Source: Eubacterium sp. MSJ-33 (GTDB taxonomy: Bacteria > Bacillota > Clostridia > Lachnospirales > Lachnospiraceae). From it: a DNA stretch of 64,000 nt. Every line of letters starts with the position of its first letter. The stretch's first letter is position 1. Location: contig NZ_CP076562.1 of assembly GCF_022174665.1 (NCBI RefSeq), forward strand, positions 64,001 through 128,000. Reading direction: 5' to 3'. The translations under genes and the position numbers were made by a program. Below the pieces are notes generated by a model that did not search any database, was not told where the DNA came from, and saw only the letters and a list, made by a program, of their open reading frames with translations. This document shows, piece after piece, positions 16,622 to 25,959 of this stretch.

Positions 16622-16647
16622 GGAACCCGGTTTGGGTTCCTTTTTTT
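16622..16647. terminator. Bidirectional terminator between convergent genes
   Basis: GGAACCC (16622-16628) pairs with GGGTTCC (16634-16640) with A-rich sequence on the left and TTTTTTT on the right. It serves the SNF gene on the plus strand and can also end the minus-strand PHP gene. Confidence 0.88.
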
Positions 16648-16660
16648 CGCGGAGATACAA

Positions 16661-17497
16661 TTATAAAGTTTTAATTATATCCAACAGTTCTTTTGGAATA
16701 CTCATATTCCCCCGTCCGATTCCCATTTGTATATTCGGTTTCACAACCCCATGGAAATCCGAGCCGCCGGAGATTGCCAGCCCGTATTTGGCAGCCAGCG
16801 AGCGGAGCTTCTCACTTTCAAAGCGGTTGTTCGAAGAGTGGAATGCCTCAAGTCCTTTTAATCCGAGTGTTTTCAGATATGCTAACAGCTCATCAATCTG
16901 TGCATAACCAAGATGATAGAGCAGAGGATGTGCCAGAAATGCTGCTTTGCTATAAGTCGTTAAGATACGCATGGCAGTCTCGCAGGTAACCTGTGGTTTT
17001 GGCAGGTAATATTTGCAGCCGATGCCGATGTATTTGCGGAAAGCGGTATCCTTGTCTTTGCAGACACCTTCCTCAACGAGAACTCTTGCGAAATGCGCAC
17101 GTGTGATGACGCTGTCCGGGTTGCCGTGAAGCAGCTTCTCCATCGTGACAGGGAGACCATCTGCCTGCATCATCGCTACCATTTTCTCGTTTCTTCCCTC
17201 GCGTGATTCCTTTAATACGGCAAGCTCTTTTTGAAGCTTTGGGTTTTCATAGTCCATATAGAAGCCGAGAATATGAATCTCACGATTGTTATAGTAGCAG
17301 GACAGTTCGATGCCCGGCACTACCTCCAAAGGCTTGTCCTTTGTATAGTCTAAGATTTCTGCCACGCCATCGACCGTGTCGTGATCGGTCAGGGCAATCG
17401 CGGAAAGTCCCATCCGCATCGCTTCGTCGGCGACCTCTGTCGGTGTCAGAGAACCGTCGGACGCATTGGAATGTACATGTAAATCGATTCGTTCCAT
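16661..17497 (-). CDS. PHP-domain phosphoesterase (TrpH/RNase AM type)
   Basis: 278 residues starting MERIDLHVHSNASDGSLTP, the first PHP metal motif. Further ligands appear in ALTDHDTVDG, VPGIELSCYY, REIHILGFY, AHPLLYHLG and SGGSDFHG. Relatives are 3',5'-nucleotide phosphatases and 5'-3' RNA exonucleases. It is the last of three minus-strand genes after the methyltransferase and hslO, with about 100 bp before it and its own AAGGAGG site. Confidence 0.88.
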   Translation of the reverse strand: MERIDLHVHSNASDGSLTPTEVADEAMRMGLSAIALTDHDTVDGVAEILDYTKDKPLEVVPGIELSCYYNNREIHILGFYMDYENPKLQKELAVLKESREGRNEKMVAMMQADGLPVTMEKLLHGNPDSVITRAHFARVLVEEGVCKDKDTAFRKYIGIGCKYYLPKPQVTCETAMRILTTYSKAAFLAHPLLYHLGYAQIDELLAYLKTLGLKGLEAFHSSNNRFESEKLRSLAAKYGLAISGGSDFHGVVKPNIQMGIGRGNMSIPKELLDIIKTL

Positions 17498-17598
17498 ATT
17501 GCCAACCTCCTTGTGATAGTGTTTGCTGTATTATTTTATATCATAGCTTGTACCAGCTGTTTTGTTTATGTGATGCAAATCTATATCGGATAAGCCGA

Positions 17599-18456
17599 TT
17601 ATTTATTCTTCAGAATATTCAGCAGCTCATCCGGTGAGAATGTATATTTCGTGTGACAGAAGTCGCACACAACTTCAATCGGCTTGTTGTCGGCAATCAT
17701 AGCGCCAAGCTCTTTTCTGCCAAGGCTGATAACTGCCTGCTCGACACGCTCCTTGCTGCAATCACAGACATATGCACATGGCATGGAATCGGTCAGCTCG
17801 ACATCATAGCCTTCAAACAATTTCCGTACGATAGCTTCCACAGACATGCCCTGCTTGAGAAGTGTGGTGAAAGAAAATCCTTTCAGACGTTTTTCAAGCT
17901 CGTCAATCAATGCGTCCTCAGCAAATGGCATCAGCTGGATGATAAATCCACCGGCGTTTGCTACGGATGTATCGTCGTTGAACAGTACGCCCAGAGCCAC
18001 AGAGCTTGGAATCTGGTCACTTGTTGCAAAATAGTAGGTCAGATCCTCTGCAATCTCGCCGCTTACCAGATGGGTGTCGCCGACATATGGCTCCTTCAGA
18101 CCGATATCTTTGATGACGCTTAAGACACCGAGGTCTACTGCTTTTGCGACATCATTTGCCGGAAGCATAACCTCCGGTTCGCTGACGTATCCCTTGACAT
18201 GTCCGTTTGCATCGGCAGTGACAAGCATACCGGAGATCGGCCCCTGGCACTGGATACGGAGTGTTAATTTGTCGGTATCATTTTTACACATGGCACCCAT
18301 CAGCACGCCTCCGGTCAACAGTCTGCCGAGTGCGTTCGTAACAACCGGGCTGGTATGATGTGTAATTCTTGCTTTTTCCACAGTATCGGTAGAGTTGCAG
18401 GCGAAGAAACGAACCTGCTTGTTCGCTGCCATGCCACGAATCATTGTATCTGCCAT
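17599..18456 (-). CDS. hslO: Hsp33 redox-regulated chaperone
   Basis: Start taken at MADTMIRGMAANKQVRFF (18456), seven bases after AAGGAGG; a longer frame to 18507 lacks a site. 285 residues. The C-terminal zinc site is complete: CDC near residue 232 and CDFC near residue 264. Oxidation of these cysteines releases zinc and switches on holdase activity in the cytoplasm. The body (TGGVLMGAMCKND, RIQCQGPISGMLVTADANG) is classic Hsp33. Confidence 0.96.
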   Translation of the reverse strand: MADTMIRGMAANKQVRFFACNSTDTVEKARITHHTSPVVTNALGRLLTGGVLMGAMCKNDTDKLTLRIQCQGPISGMLVTADANGHVKGYVSEPEVMLPANDVAKAVDLGVLSVIKDIGLKEPYVGDTHLVSGEIAEDLTYYFATSDQIPSSVALGVLFNDDTSVANAGGFIIQLMPFAEDALIDELEKRLKGFSFTTLLKQGMSVEAIVRKLFEGYDVELTDSMPCAYVCDCSKERVEQAVISLGRKELGAMIADNKPIEVVCDFCHTKYTFSPDELLNILKNK

Positions 18457-18544
18457 AAATGTATCCTCCTTAAAATGAGTGCTTGGATTTTGTATATATA
18501 CTTGCATGTGTTGTTATTTATGATTGATGCAGTGGTATACAAAA

Positions 18545-19345
18545 TTACTGTATATATTGTTTCTTTGAATTCTTGTTTCGTGTTTCTTTCGCGATGATAT
18601 AAATACGTTCACATTCCTCATCCGCCGGTTTATGTGTAAATGCATCATAGGCCGCAAGCAGGGTAAGACCGGAATCGGTTACCATCTGTTTCATCTGCTT
18701 TAGTGTGTACCCTTTTTGTACATGCAATTCCTCATATTTGCGGAACAGGTCATCATCGGCATCGGAATCCGAAGGCTCCTTTACGAACAGACTTAAAGCA
18801 AGCTCGTTAATTGCGTCCTCTTCATCATAATAATTATCCCAGATAAAGCTGATATCATCCCGATCCTCGGCAATTGTCGCTTCGGCTACGACATCGCGGT
18901 AATAATGCTCGGTATGGAAGTCGAAGATGAAAAGTCCGTCCGGATCAAGGTAGTTATTGACGAGCGAGAATACATGCGTAAGCTCTTCCGGTTCGGTAAT
19001 ATAATTGACGCTGTCGCAGAGACTTACAATGGCTGCAACGGTTCCGTATAGCTCAAACTCACGCATATCCTGACACAGGTAGAGCGATGAAGAATGATTT
19101 TGTTCCCGCTTTTCATTTGCAATATCCAGCATGGCAGGGGAGTTGTCGATACCGATCATATCGTATCCGAAATCTGCCATACGCTCGGTTATATTTCCGG
19201 TTCCACAGCCAAGCTCTGCCAGAATGCCACTTGAAATATCATATTCCACAAGCAGGCTGTGCAGATAGTCCGCCCATGCGTCATAGGGAATGTTGTCCAT
19301 GAGCGCATCGTAGACAGCAGCAAAATTTGAATATGCTTCAGCCAT
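18545..19345 (-). CDS. Class I SAM-dependent methyltransferase
   Basis: 266 residues. Motif I ELGCGTGNITERMA lies near residues 43-56, followed by the acidic residue in IGIDNSPAMLDIA, and post-motif blocks VSLCDSVNYI and DPDGLFIFDFHTE. The N-terminus (YSNFAAVYDALMDNIPYDAWADYLHSLL) is typical of small-molecule methyltransferases of Clostridia. The substrate is unknown. It is the first gene of the minus-strand run with hslO, next to the 57-bp tandem repeat. Confidence 0.85.
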   Translation of the reverse strand: MAEAYSNFAAVYDALMDNIPYDAWADYLHSLLVEYDISSGILAELGCGTGNITERMADFGYDMIGIDNSPAMLDIANEKREQNHSSSLYLCQDMREFELYGTVAAIVSLCDSVNYITEPEELTHVFSLVNNYLDPDGLFIFDFHTEHYYRDVVAEATIAEDRDDISFIWDNYYDEEDAINELALSLFVKEPSDSDADDDLFRKYEELHVQKGYTLKQMKQMVTDSGLTLLAAYDAFTHKPADEECERIYIIAKETRNKNSKKQYIQ

Positions 19346-19382
19346 AGGTTACCTCCTTATTTTTCGTAAACACTAAAAGTAA

Positions 19383-19496
19383 ATTATAATCTGTCACCAC
19401 GCGATAGCGTGATGACCTACGCACGCATCAGCGTGCTTCATTATAATTTGTCACCACGCGATAGCGTGATGACCTACGCACGCATCAGCGTGCTTC
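19383..19496. repeat. Two tandem 57-bp repeats, each with two hairpins
   Basis: Units at 19383-19439 and 19440-19496 differ at one base, and the start of a third (ATTATA) follows. Each holds CACGC-GATA-GCGTG and GCACGC-ATCA-GCGTGC, two adjacent perfect small palindromes of related sequence. They sit between the divergent methyltransferase and LTA synthase-like genes. The arrangement resembles REP/BIME-type elements. Transcription in either direction would cross them only if the promoters lie further out. Confidence 0.85.
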
Positions 19497-19588
19497 ATTA
19501 TAGAATAAAAAATAGTGAAAAACAAGGTAAAATCATATATAATAAAATGCGCGATTGAAAGAGCGTATGTGAGGTTTGGAGGATTACA

Positions 19589-21706
19589 ATGAAGGATCAG
19601 ATACAGACAATAAAATTAAAGAAGGAGAAGCATGCATTTTCGTATTGGCGCATCCCATTTTTTGCGGGCGCGGGCATCTATCTGGAAGTGCTGTTTCATC
19701 TGGCGATTTATCAGAAACTGGAGAGCACGAGCATCTATCCGGTTTTGTTTGGTGCCACGTTGGGGCTTTTCTTAGCGGCACTCACTGTATGGCTGCCGCG
19801 CATCGGAAATGAGATCATTGCATATGTCGGTCTTACCGTGTTCTGCGTGTATGATATCGTGCAGCTCATCTATTTTCGGATATTTGGAACATTCTTAAGT
19901 CTGGTGTCTGTTGGCGGCGCCGGAAACGCGATGGATTTCAAGGTTGTGATGTTTGAGAAGATCCGCCAGAATGTTGGCTGGATTTTGCTGTTTTTATTTC
20001 CGGTGATCGCGCTTGTGTTGCTGCGTGTATTTCTGATAAAGTTTGACAAGCCGAAGATGAAAATACGGCTTATAAGTGTGGCAAGTGCGATTTGCCTGTG
20101 CGCCATTTCCATCCTTCTGCTGAATGTGCAGGGACGCGCGATGTATTCGCCGTATCAGTTGTTCCACAACCAGTATGTGTTAGAGCTTTCGATGAACAAG
20201 CTTGGCGTATGTGTGACGACCGTGCGGGATGCGCAGACGATGCTCACGGGTGGAAAGAAAGATGTGACATTCACTTTGGATGATTCAGATATAGACAATG
20301 TGGAAGCACTATCGGATGCTGCATTGGAAAGTGGCGCAACGAGTACAGATGCATCCTCCGTGGCAACCGATACGGATGCGGCACCTGTGTATGTGGAACA
20401 GGTTGATCCGACGGTCGATTTTAAGAAGTTATATCAGGCGGCCGAGGATGAGCAGTTGAAGAGTCTGTCCGCGTATTGCGCGCAGCAGACACCGACCATG
20501 CAGAACGAATATACGGGCATGTTTGAAGGGTATAATGTTGTATGCATTACCGCGGAGAGTCTGTGCAAATACGGTATCTACGAGAACTGCACACCGACGC
20601 TTTATAAGATCATGAATGACGGATTCGTATTTGAAAATTACTACAATCCGATCTGGTATCACAGCACGATTGATGGAGAGTTTGTGGATTGCCTGGGACA
20701 GTATCCTTGTTCGTCAGAATGGAGCTTTTATAAGTCGGCAGATACATATCAGCCATATGCACTTGGCAATGCATTGAATGAGAAAGGTTACACAAGCAAA
20801 GCATATCATGATTTTGACTTCTATTATTATAACCGGAGTGAGACACATGCGAATATGGGATATGATTTCAAGGCAATTGATTATGGTCTGGATATCCCGA
20901 GCTATGTGACATATTCCGATTATGATACGATCGAGGCAGTATACAAGGAGTTTATTGACGAAGAACCGTTTCTGATGTATTTTATGACATTCAGTGGGCA
21001 TCTTCCATATAATTACGATTACAATGCCATGTGCCTGAAGAACCGTGAGGAAGCAGAAAAATGCACAGAAGGAATGGACTTGCCGGAAGACGCGGTGGCG
21101 TATATTGCGGCACAGATGGAGCTTGATAAAGCATTAGAGGATCTGATCAACAAGCTGGATGAAGCCGGAAAGCTGGAGAAGACCGTGTTCATCGTGACAC
21201 CGGACCATTATCCATATGGACTGACAGACAGCGGCTACGATGCGCTTGCAGGCAAGAATGTATCCGATGATGCATTTGAAAAACATCATTCCTGCCTTGG
21301 CATCTGGTCTGCATCGATGGAAGAACCGGTTCATGTCAAGAAGCTCTGTGCGAGCGTGGATGTCCTTCCAACCGTTCTGAATCTGCTTGGCGTGACATAT
21401 GATTCGCGCATCCTTGCAGGACACGATATCTTATCCGATTCGGAAGAACTTGTCATCTTTGCCGACCATAGCTTCAAGACAGACAAGATCGGCTATAACA
21501 CGAAGACCGGAGAAGTGACCTACTATGTGGACGAAAAAACAGTTTCACAATCCTACATCGACGATAAGATCAAGGAAGTCGAAACGAAACTTTACATGTC
21601 CGATGAAGTCATCAATACCGATTTCTACGGCTACGTGTATGGAAGGAAAACAGCAAACTCCACAACAAGCTCCGACGCATCAACCGAACAACAAAACAAA
21701 GAATAA
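19589..21706 (+). CDS. LTA synthase family sulfatase-fold membrane enzyme
   Basis: 705 residues. Five membrane segments fall in about the first 190 residues, followed by an extracellular sulfatase-fold domain. NVVCITAESL starts the metal-binding strand, WYHSTIDGEFVDCLGQYPC carries the expected catalytic threonine, and TFSGHLPY and VTPDHYPYG supply further metal ligands. The linker near residues 235-275 is Ser/Thr/Asp rich. Family enzymes transfer glycerol phosphate from phosphatidylglycerol to lipoteichoic acid or membrane glycolipids. Which acceptor is used here is unknown. Confidence 0.88.
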   Translation: MKDQIQTIKLKKEKHAFSYWRIPFFAGAGIYLEVLFHLAIYQKLESTSIYPVLFGATLGLFLAALTVWLPRIGNEIIAYVGLTVFCVYDIVQLIYFRIFGTFLSLVSVGGAGNAMDFKVVMFEKIRQNVGWILLFLFPVIALVLLRVFLIKFDKPKMKIRLISVASAICLCAISILLLNVQGRAMYSPYQLFHNQYVLELSMNKLGVCVTTVRDAQTMLTGGKKDVTFTLDDSDIDNVEALSDAALESGATSTDASSVATDTDAAPVYVEQVDPTVDFKKLYQAAEDEQLKSLSAYCAQQTPTMQNEYTGMFEGYNVVCITAESLCKYGIYENCTPTLYKIMNDGFVFENYYNPIWYHSTIDGEFVDCLGQYPCSSEWSFYKSADTYQPYALGNALNEKGYTSKAYHDFDFYYYNRSETHANMGYDFKAIDYGLDIPSYVTYSDYDTIEAVYKEFIDEEPFLMYFMTFSGHLPYNYDYNAMCLKNREEAEKCTEGMDLPEDAVAYIAAQMELDKALEDLINKLDEAGKLEKTVFIVTPDHYPYGLTDSGYDALAGKNVSDDAFEKHHSCLGIWSASMEEPVHVKKLCASVDVLPTVLNLLGVTYDSRILAGHDILSDSEELVIFADHSFKTDKIGYNTKTGEVTYYVDEKTVSQSYIDDKIKEVETKLYMSDEVINTDFYGYVYGRKTANSTTSSDASTEQQNKE

Positions 21707-21804
21707 CCCTGTAAAACATACGAAAAGGTACAAAAAGATACGATTTAGCGGAATTTTGTTGTGAAAAGCAACAAAGTATGCTAAAGTAAATTGGATTATG
21801 TAAT

Positions 21805-22112
21805 TTATCTTGCTATTGCAAAATGCGTATGAAATAAAATATGTATGTATTGCAATTACAATTCATGAACTATGTATATGTTTGGAACTTAGAAGCACTT
21901 AATGTTCTGTCAAAAAATTAGAAATGATTGAACACGATGTTCAATCAAGTCGCCACTGAGCCATGGATGGCGAATTGGCGACGGTTTCGTCCGGGTAAGA
22001 TACATATATCAGAACATTTAGTGCTTCTTAGTTTCAATACATCGCATAGGAATGAATTCTAATTGCAATACATACACAGTGGAATTACATGCATTTTGCA
22101 GCAACAAGATAG
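21805..22112. repeat. Large structured palindrome, family A copy 2
   Basis: This fills the leader of ddh and stops at its ribosome site. Outer arms include TTATCTTG with CAAGATAGAATAAGG, TGCAAAATGC with GCATTTTGCA, and ATGTATTGCAATTA with TAATTGCAATACAT. The apex repeats the plan of copy 1: GATTGAACA-CGA-TGTTCAATC (21926-21946), and GTCGCCA/TGGCGAC (21949-21955, 21976-21982) around a CTGA/GAAT internal loop and GCCAT-GG-ATGGC (21960-21971). Relative to copy 1 the stems differ by paired changes while loops are identical. A separate small hairpin lies at about 21757-21777. Confidence 0.8.
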
Positions 22113-22130
22113 AATAAGGAGGAAAACAAA

Positions 22131-23114
22131 ATGACAAGAATCGGAATTTACGGATATGGCAACCTTGGCCGCGGCGTAGAAGCAGCCATCAACCAGAACG
22201 ATGATATGGAATTAGTTGCCGTATTTACAAGAAGAAATCCTGATGAATTGGTTATTAAGAACCAGACAGCCAAGGTGTGCAACGTAAAGGACATGGCAGA
22301 CTGGAAAGATAAAATCGATGTTATGATTCTGTGTGGCGGAAGCGCAACCGATCTTCCGGAGCAGACACCGGAATGTGCAAAATATTTCAACGTGATCGAC
22401 AGCTTCGATACACATGCAAGAATCCCGGAGCATTTTGCAAATGTGGACGCAAGTGCAAAAGCAAGCGGACATATCGGAATTATCTCCGTTGGCTGGGACC
22501 CGGGCATGTTCTCACTGAACCGCCTGTACGGAAATGCATTGCTTCCAGAGGGAAATGATTATACATTCTGGGGCAAGGGTGTCAGTCAGGGACATTCCGA
22601 TGCCATCCGTCGTATCGCAGGTGTCAAGGATGCCAAGCAGTATACGATTCCGGTAGAGTCCGCACTTGAGGCAGTTCGTAACGGCGAGAATCCAGAGCTT
22701 ACAACAAGACAGAAGCATACAAGAGAGTGCTTCGTAGTGCTTGAAGAGGGCGCAGATGCGGCAAAGGTTGAGGAAGAAATCAAGACAATGCCGAACTATT
22801 TCGCAGATTACGATACAACGGTTCATTTTATTTCGGAAGATGAGCTGAAGGCAAATCACAGCGGAATTCCACACGGCGGATTTGTACTCCGCAGTGGCGT
22901 GACCGGCTGGAACAAGGAGAACAAGCATATCATCGAGTACAGCCTGAAGCTTGATTCAAACCCTGAGTTTACATCCAGTGTACTGATCGCTTATGCAAGA
23001 GCGGCTCACCGACTTGCAAATGAGGGAGCAAGCGGCTGCAAGACCGTATTTGATATTGCACCGGCTTACCTTGTGAATAAAACAGGGGAAGAGCTTCGTG
23101 CATCCATGCTGTAA
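22131..23114 (+). CDS. ddh: meso-Diaminopimelate dehydrogenase
   Basis: 327 residues, the family length. NADPH-binding GIYGYGNLGRGVEAAI is at the N-terminus, followed by VFTRR, MILCGGSATDLPEQTP, NVIDSFDTHARIP and VGWDPGMFSLNRL, all characteristic of Ddh. It makes meso-diaminopimelate from tetrahydrodipicolinate in one step for peptidoglycan and lysine. AAGGAGG precedes the ATG directly after a family A palindrome. An NhaC-type antiporter gene follows after 77 bp. Confidence 0.95.
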   Translation: MTRIGIYGYGNLGRGVEAAINQNDDMELVAVFTRRNPDELVIKNQTAKVCNVKDMADWKDKIDVMILCGGSATDLPEQTPECAKYFNVIDSFDTHARIPEHFANVDASAKASGHIGIISVGWDPGMFSLNRLYGNALLPEGNDYTFWGKGVSQGHSDAIRRIAGVKDAKQYTIPVESALEAVRNGENPELTTRQKHTRECFVVLEEGADAAKVEEEIKTMPNYFADYDTTVHFISEDELKANHSGIPHGGFVLRSGVTGWNKENKHIIEYSLKLDSNPEFTSSVLIAYARAAHRLANEGASGCKTVFDIAPAYLVNKTGEELRASML

Positions 23115-23191
23115 GATGCACCAGATACTATGTCGCCAACTGAATATGGGCGGCAGACAATAAGAAAGAAAACGAGGAGAGAAGAGAGAAG

Positions 23192-24769
23192 ATGGAAGAA
23201 ATCGCAAATTACGTGCCACAGATGTACGCAACATTCTGGGCATTAATTCCGCCGGTCGTGGCAATCGTGCTGGCACTCATCACAAAGGAGGTTTACAGTT
23301 CACTCTTTTTAGGAATTGTGATCGGTGGACTGTTCTGGTCCAACTTCAGATTTGAAGCAACCGTAAACCATGTATTCAAAGACGGAATCGTCGGCGTGCT
23401 GACCGATTCGTATAACATGGGTATTCTGGTATTTCTTGTAATACTCGGTGTTATGGTCTGTATGATGAACAAAGCCGGTGGTTCGGCAGCGTTCGGACGA
23501 TGGGCGAGCGCACATATCAAGACGCGGATTGGCGCACAGTTAGCGTCAGTTGCGCTCGGTGTTTTGATATTTATTGATGATTATTTTAACTGTCTGACAG
23601 TTGGAAGCGTGATGCGTCCTGTGACAGACAAGCATCAGGTATCGCGTGCGAAGCTTTCGTATATCATTGATGCGACAGCAGCTCCGGTCTGTATCATTGC
23701 CCCGATTTCATCATGGGCAGCAGCGGTAGCCGGATTCGTAGAGGGAGAGGACGGATTCTCCATCTTTATCCGTGCAATCCCGTATAACTATTATGCGCTT
23801 TTCACGATTATATTTATGATTGTTTTGATCGTTAGAAAGATTGATTATGGTCCGATGCGGACGCATGAAAAGAACGCTTTGAAGGGCGATATCTACACGA
23901 CACCGGACCGTCCATATGCAAACGCGGAAAATGAAGTCGTTGAGACAAAGGGTAAAGTGATTGACCTTGTATTCCCAATGATCGTTCTGATTACAGCCTG
24001 TGTCATCGGCATGATTTACAGTGGTGGATTTTTCTCAGGCGTTGGATTTGTAGAAGCATTTTCGGGCAGTGATGCATCGGTTGGATTGATGTATGGCAGC
24101 TTCTTTGCACTTGTGATTACGATTATCTATTATATGTTCCGCCGCGTATTGAAATTCAGCGAATCCATGTCTTGTATTCCGGAAGGATTTAAAGCGATGG
24201 TTCCTGCGATTTTAATTCTGACATTTGCCTGGACATTGAAGGCGATGACAGACAGCCTTGGCGCAAAAGAATTTGTGGCAGAGCTCGTGAAGAGTACGCC
24301 GGATGCGTTGCTTAGTTTCCTGCCGGCACTTGTATTTATCATTGCATGCTTCCTTGCGTTTGCAACCGGAACATCGTGGGGAACCTTCGGTATGCTGATT
24401 CCAATCGTTGTAAATGCATTCGAGGGAACAAACGCAACGATGATGATCATTTCCATCTCTGCATGTATGGCAGGTGCCGTCTGTGGTGACCATTGCTCAC
24501 CGATTTCGGATACAACAATTATGGCATCCGCAGGTGCACAGTGTAATCACATCAATCATGTAAGCACACAGCTTCCATATGCGATTACAGTTGCACTTGT
24601 ATCGTTCGTCACTTACATTATTGCCGGATTCTTTGGTAATAGCAAGGGAATTCCGGGAGTAATGAAGAGTCCTGTGATTCCGCTGGTAATCGGTCTGATT
24701 TTACTGTATGTTGTGTTGCAGGTGATCAAGGCAGTTGAGAAAAAGAAAGATCCGATTGATGCAGAATAA
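23192..24769 (+). CDS. NhaC family sodium/proton antiporter-type transporter
   Basis: 525 residues with about twelve membrane segments. The family blocks include IFIDDYFNCLTVGSVMRPVTDKH, IDATAAPVCIIAPISSWAA, ATGTSWGTFGMLIPI and GDHCSPISDTTIMASAGAQCNHINHV. Members exchange protons for sodium or for organic acids or amines. The position next to ddh could hint at lysine or amine exchange, but this is only context. The gene ends ten bases before the EamA start. Confidence 0.9.
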   Translation: MEEIANYVPQMYATFWALIPPVVAIVLALITKEVYSSLFLGIVIGGLFWSNFRFEATVNHVFKDGIVGVLTDSYNMGILVFLVILGVMVCMMNKAGGSAAFGRWASAHIKTRIGAQLASVALGVLIFIDDYFNCLTVGSVMRPVTDKHQVSRAKLSYIIDATAAPVCIIAPISSWAAAVAGFVEGEDGFSIFIRAIPYNYYALFTIIFMIVLIVRKIDYGPMRTHEKNALKGDIYTTPDRPYANAENEVVETKGKVIDLVFPMIVLITACVIGMIYSGGFFSGVGFVEAFSGSDASVGLMYGSFFALVITIIYYMFRRVLKFSESMSCIPEGFKAMVPAILILTFAWTLKAMTDSLGAKEFVAELVKSTPDALLSFLPALVFIIACFLAFATGTSWGTFGMLIPIVVNAFEGTNATMMIISISACMAGAVCGDHCSPISDTTIMASAGAQCNHINHVSTQLPYAITVALVSFVTYIIAGFFGNSKGIPGVMKSPVIPLVIGLILLYVVLQVIKAVEKKKDPIDAE

Positions 24770-24779
24770 GAGGCTTGAA

Positions 24780-25691
24780 ATGAAAAAGACAAAAGGAAGT
24801 ATTATGTTGCTGTTTGCCGCGTTTTTCTGGGGAACGACGTTCGTAGCACAGACAACAGCATCTGATCAGATTGGAACATTTACATTTAACGGAAGCCGCT
24901 CCATAGTTGGAGCGGCATTTCTTGCGATTTTGATTCTCGCTCGTACGGGAATGAAGGAGCAGAAAGCAAAGGTAAGTGGAGAACCGGTCGAAAAAGAAAA
25001 TATAAAACGGACCGTGATCGGTGGTATCCTCTGTGGCTGTGTGCTGTTTTTTGCAACGAATCTGCAGCAGAGTGGTATCGCGGCATATCCGAAAGGTGTG
25101 GCCAGCTCCGGCAGATCGGGGTTTCTTACCGCAACGTATGTGGTTATGGTTGCAATCGTATCCGGGCTACTCGGGAAGAAATTACATAAGATCGTATATG
25201 TGGCAGTTTTTGTCTGCCTTGGTGGTATGTACATGCTGTGCATGTCAGGCGGTATCGACAATCTGTATTTTGGAGATCTGCTTGGGCTTCTGTGTGCAGT
25301 CTGCTTCACCGGACATATCCTGACGGTCGATCATTTTAACGACTGTGACAGTGTGAAGATCTCGTGCATCCAGTTTATTACGAACGGTGTGTTATCCCTG
25401 ATCTGCATGGCAATCTTCGAACAGCCGGCATGGAGTGATCTTGCCGCCGCATGGTTCCCAATCCTATATGCGGGTATCTTCTCGAGCGGTATCGCGTATA
25501 CGCTTCAGATCGCAGGACAGAAATATGCAGATCCGGCAGTTGCATCCATCGTGATGAGTCTGGAATCTGTATTTGCAGTGCTCGGTGGATTCGTCGTATT
25601 GCATGAGGTGTTAGCACCGCGGGAAATCGTCGGCTGCGTGCTTGTGTTCACCGCAGTGATCTTGGCACAGGTGCCGCAGATGCGAAAGTAG
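24780..25691 (+). CDS. EamA/DMT family permease
   Basis: 303 residues with ten membrane segments in two EamA repeats. Start taken at ATG 24780 (MKKTKGSIMLLFAAFFWGTTFVAQ), six bases after AAGAGG; an upstream in-frame start at 24735 overlaps the antiporter gene. Typical family blocks are GTTFVAQ, ASSGRSGFLTATYVV and ASIVMSLESVFAVLGGFVVLHE. These permeases export metabolites such as amino acids. A terminator follows. Confidence 0.88.
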   Translation: MKKTKGSIMLLFAAFFWGTTFVAQTTASDQIGTFTFNGSRSIVGAAFLAILILARTGMKEQKAKVSGEPVEKENIKRTVIGGILCGCVLFFATNLQQSGIAAYPKGVASSGRSGFLTATYVVMVAIVSGLLGKKLHKIVYVAVFVCLGGMYMLCMSGGIDNLYFGDLLGLLCAVCFTGHILTVDHFNDCDSVKISCIQFITNGVLSLICMAIFEQPAWSDLAAAWFPILYAGIFSSGIAYTLQIAGQKYADPAVASIVMSLESVFAVLGGFVVLHEVLAPREIVGCVLVFTAVILAQVPQMRK

Positions 25692-25781
25692 AGGCTATTA
25701 TTTGATTGTGCTTGCATTTTTATAATAATCTTGTATATTATCTGTATTGAATGAGGTGTATGTTTCCGGACTGCACTGGGG

Positions 25782-25806
25782 GAGTCACTCTGTGGCTCTC
25801 TTTTTT
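25782..25806 (+). terminator. Rho-independent terminator
   Basis: GAGTCAC (25782-25788) pairs with GTGGCTC (25792-25798) with one G-T pair and a TCT loop, then a T tract to 25806. It ends the ddh-nhaC-eamA transcript. The remainder of 25807-25959 shows no gene. Confidence 0.75.
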
Positions 25807-25959
25807 GTTATCAAATAAAAGTGAATAGTCACGCAGTTTCGTGATAATCGGAATCGCAATTGCTTCGAACAACAAAGATCTACTTTAATTCGATATGAAC
25901 AAATTGCAAATGAACTATTTTCATGTATAATGTAATTAGCAAGCAACGGGGGATAAGTA

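Noticed and set aside
19383..19496. Possible short CRISPR array
   Set aside because: Units are directly adjacent with no spacers, and palindromic throughout; no cas genes are present.
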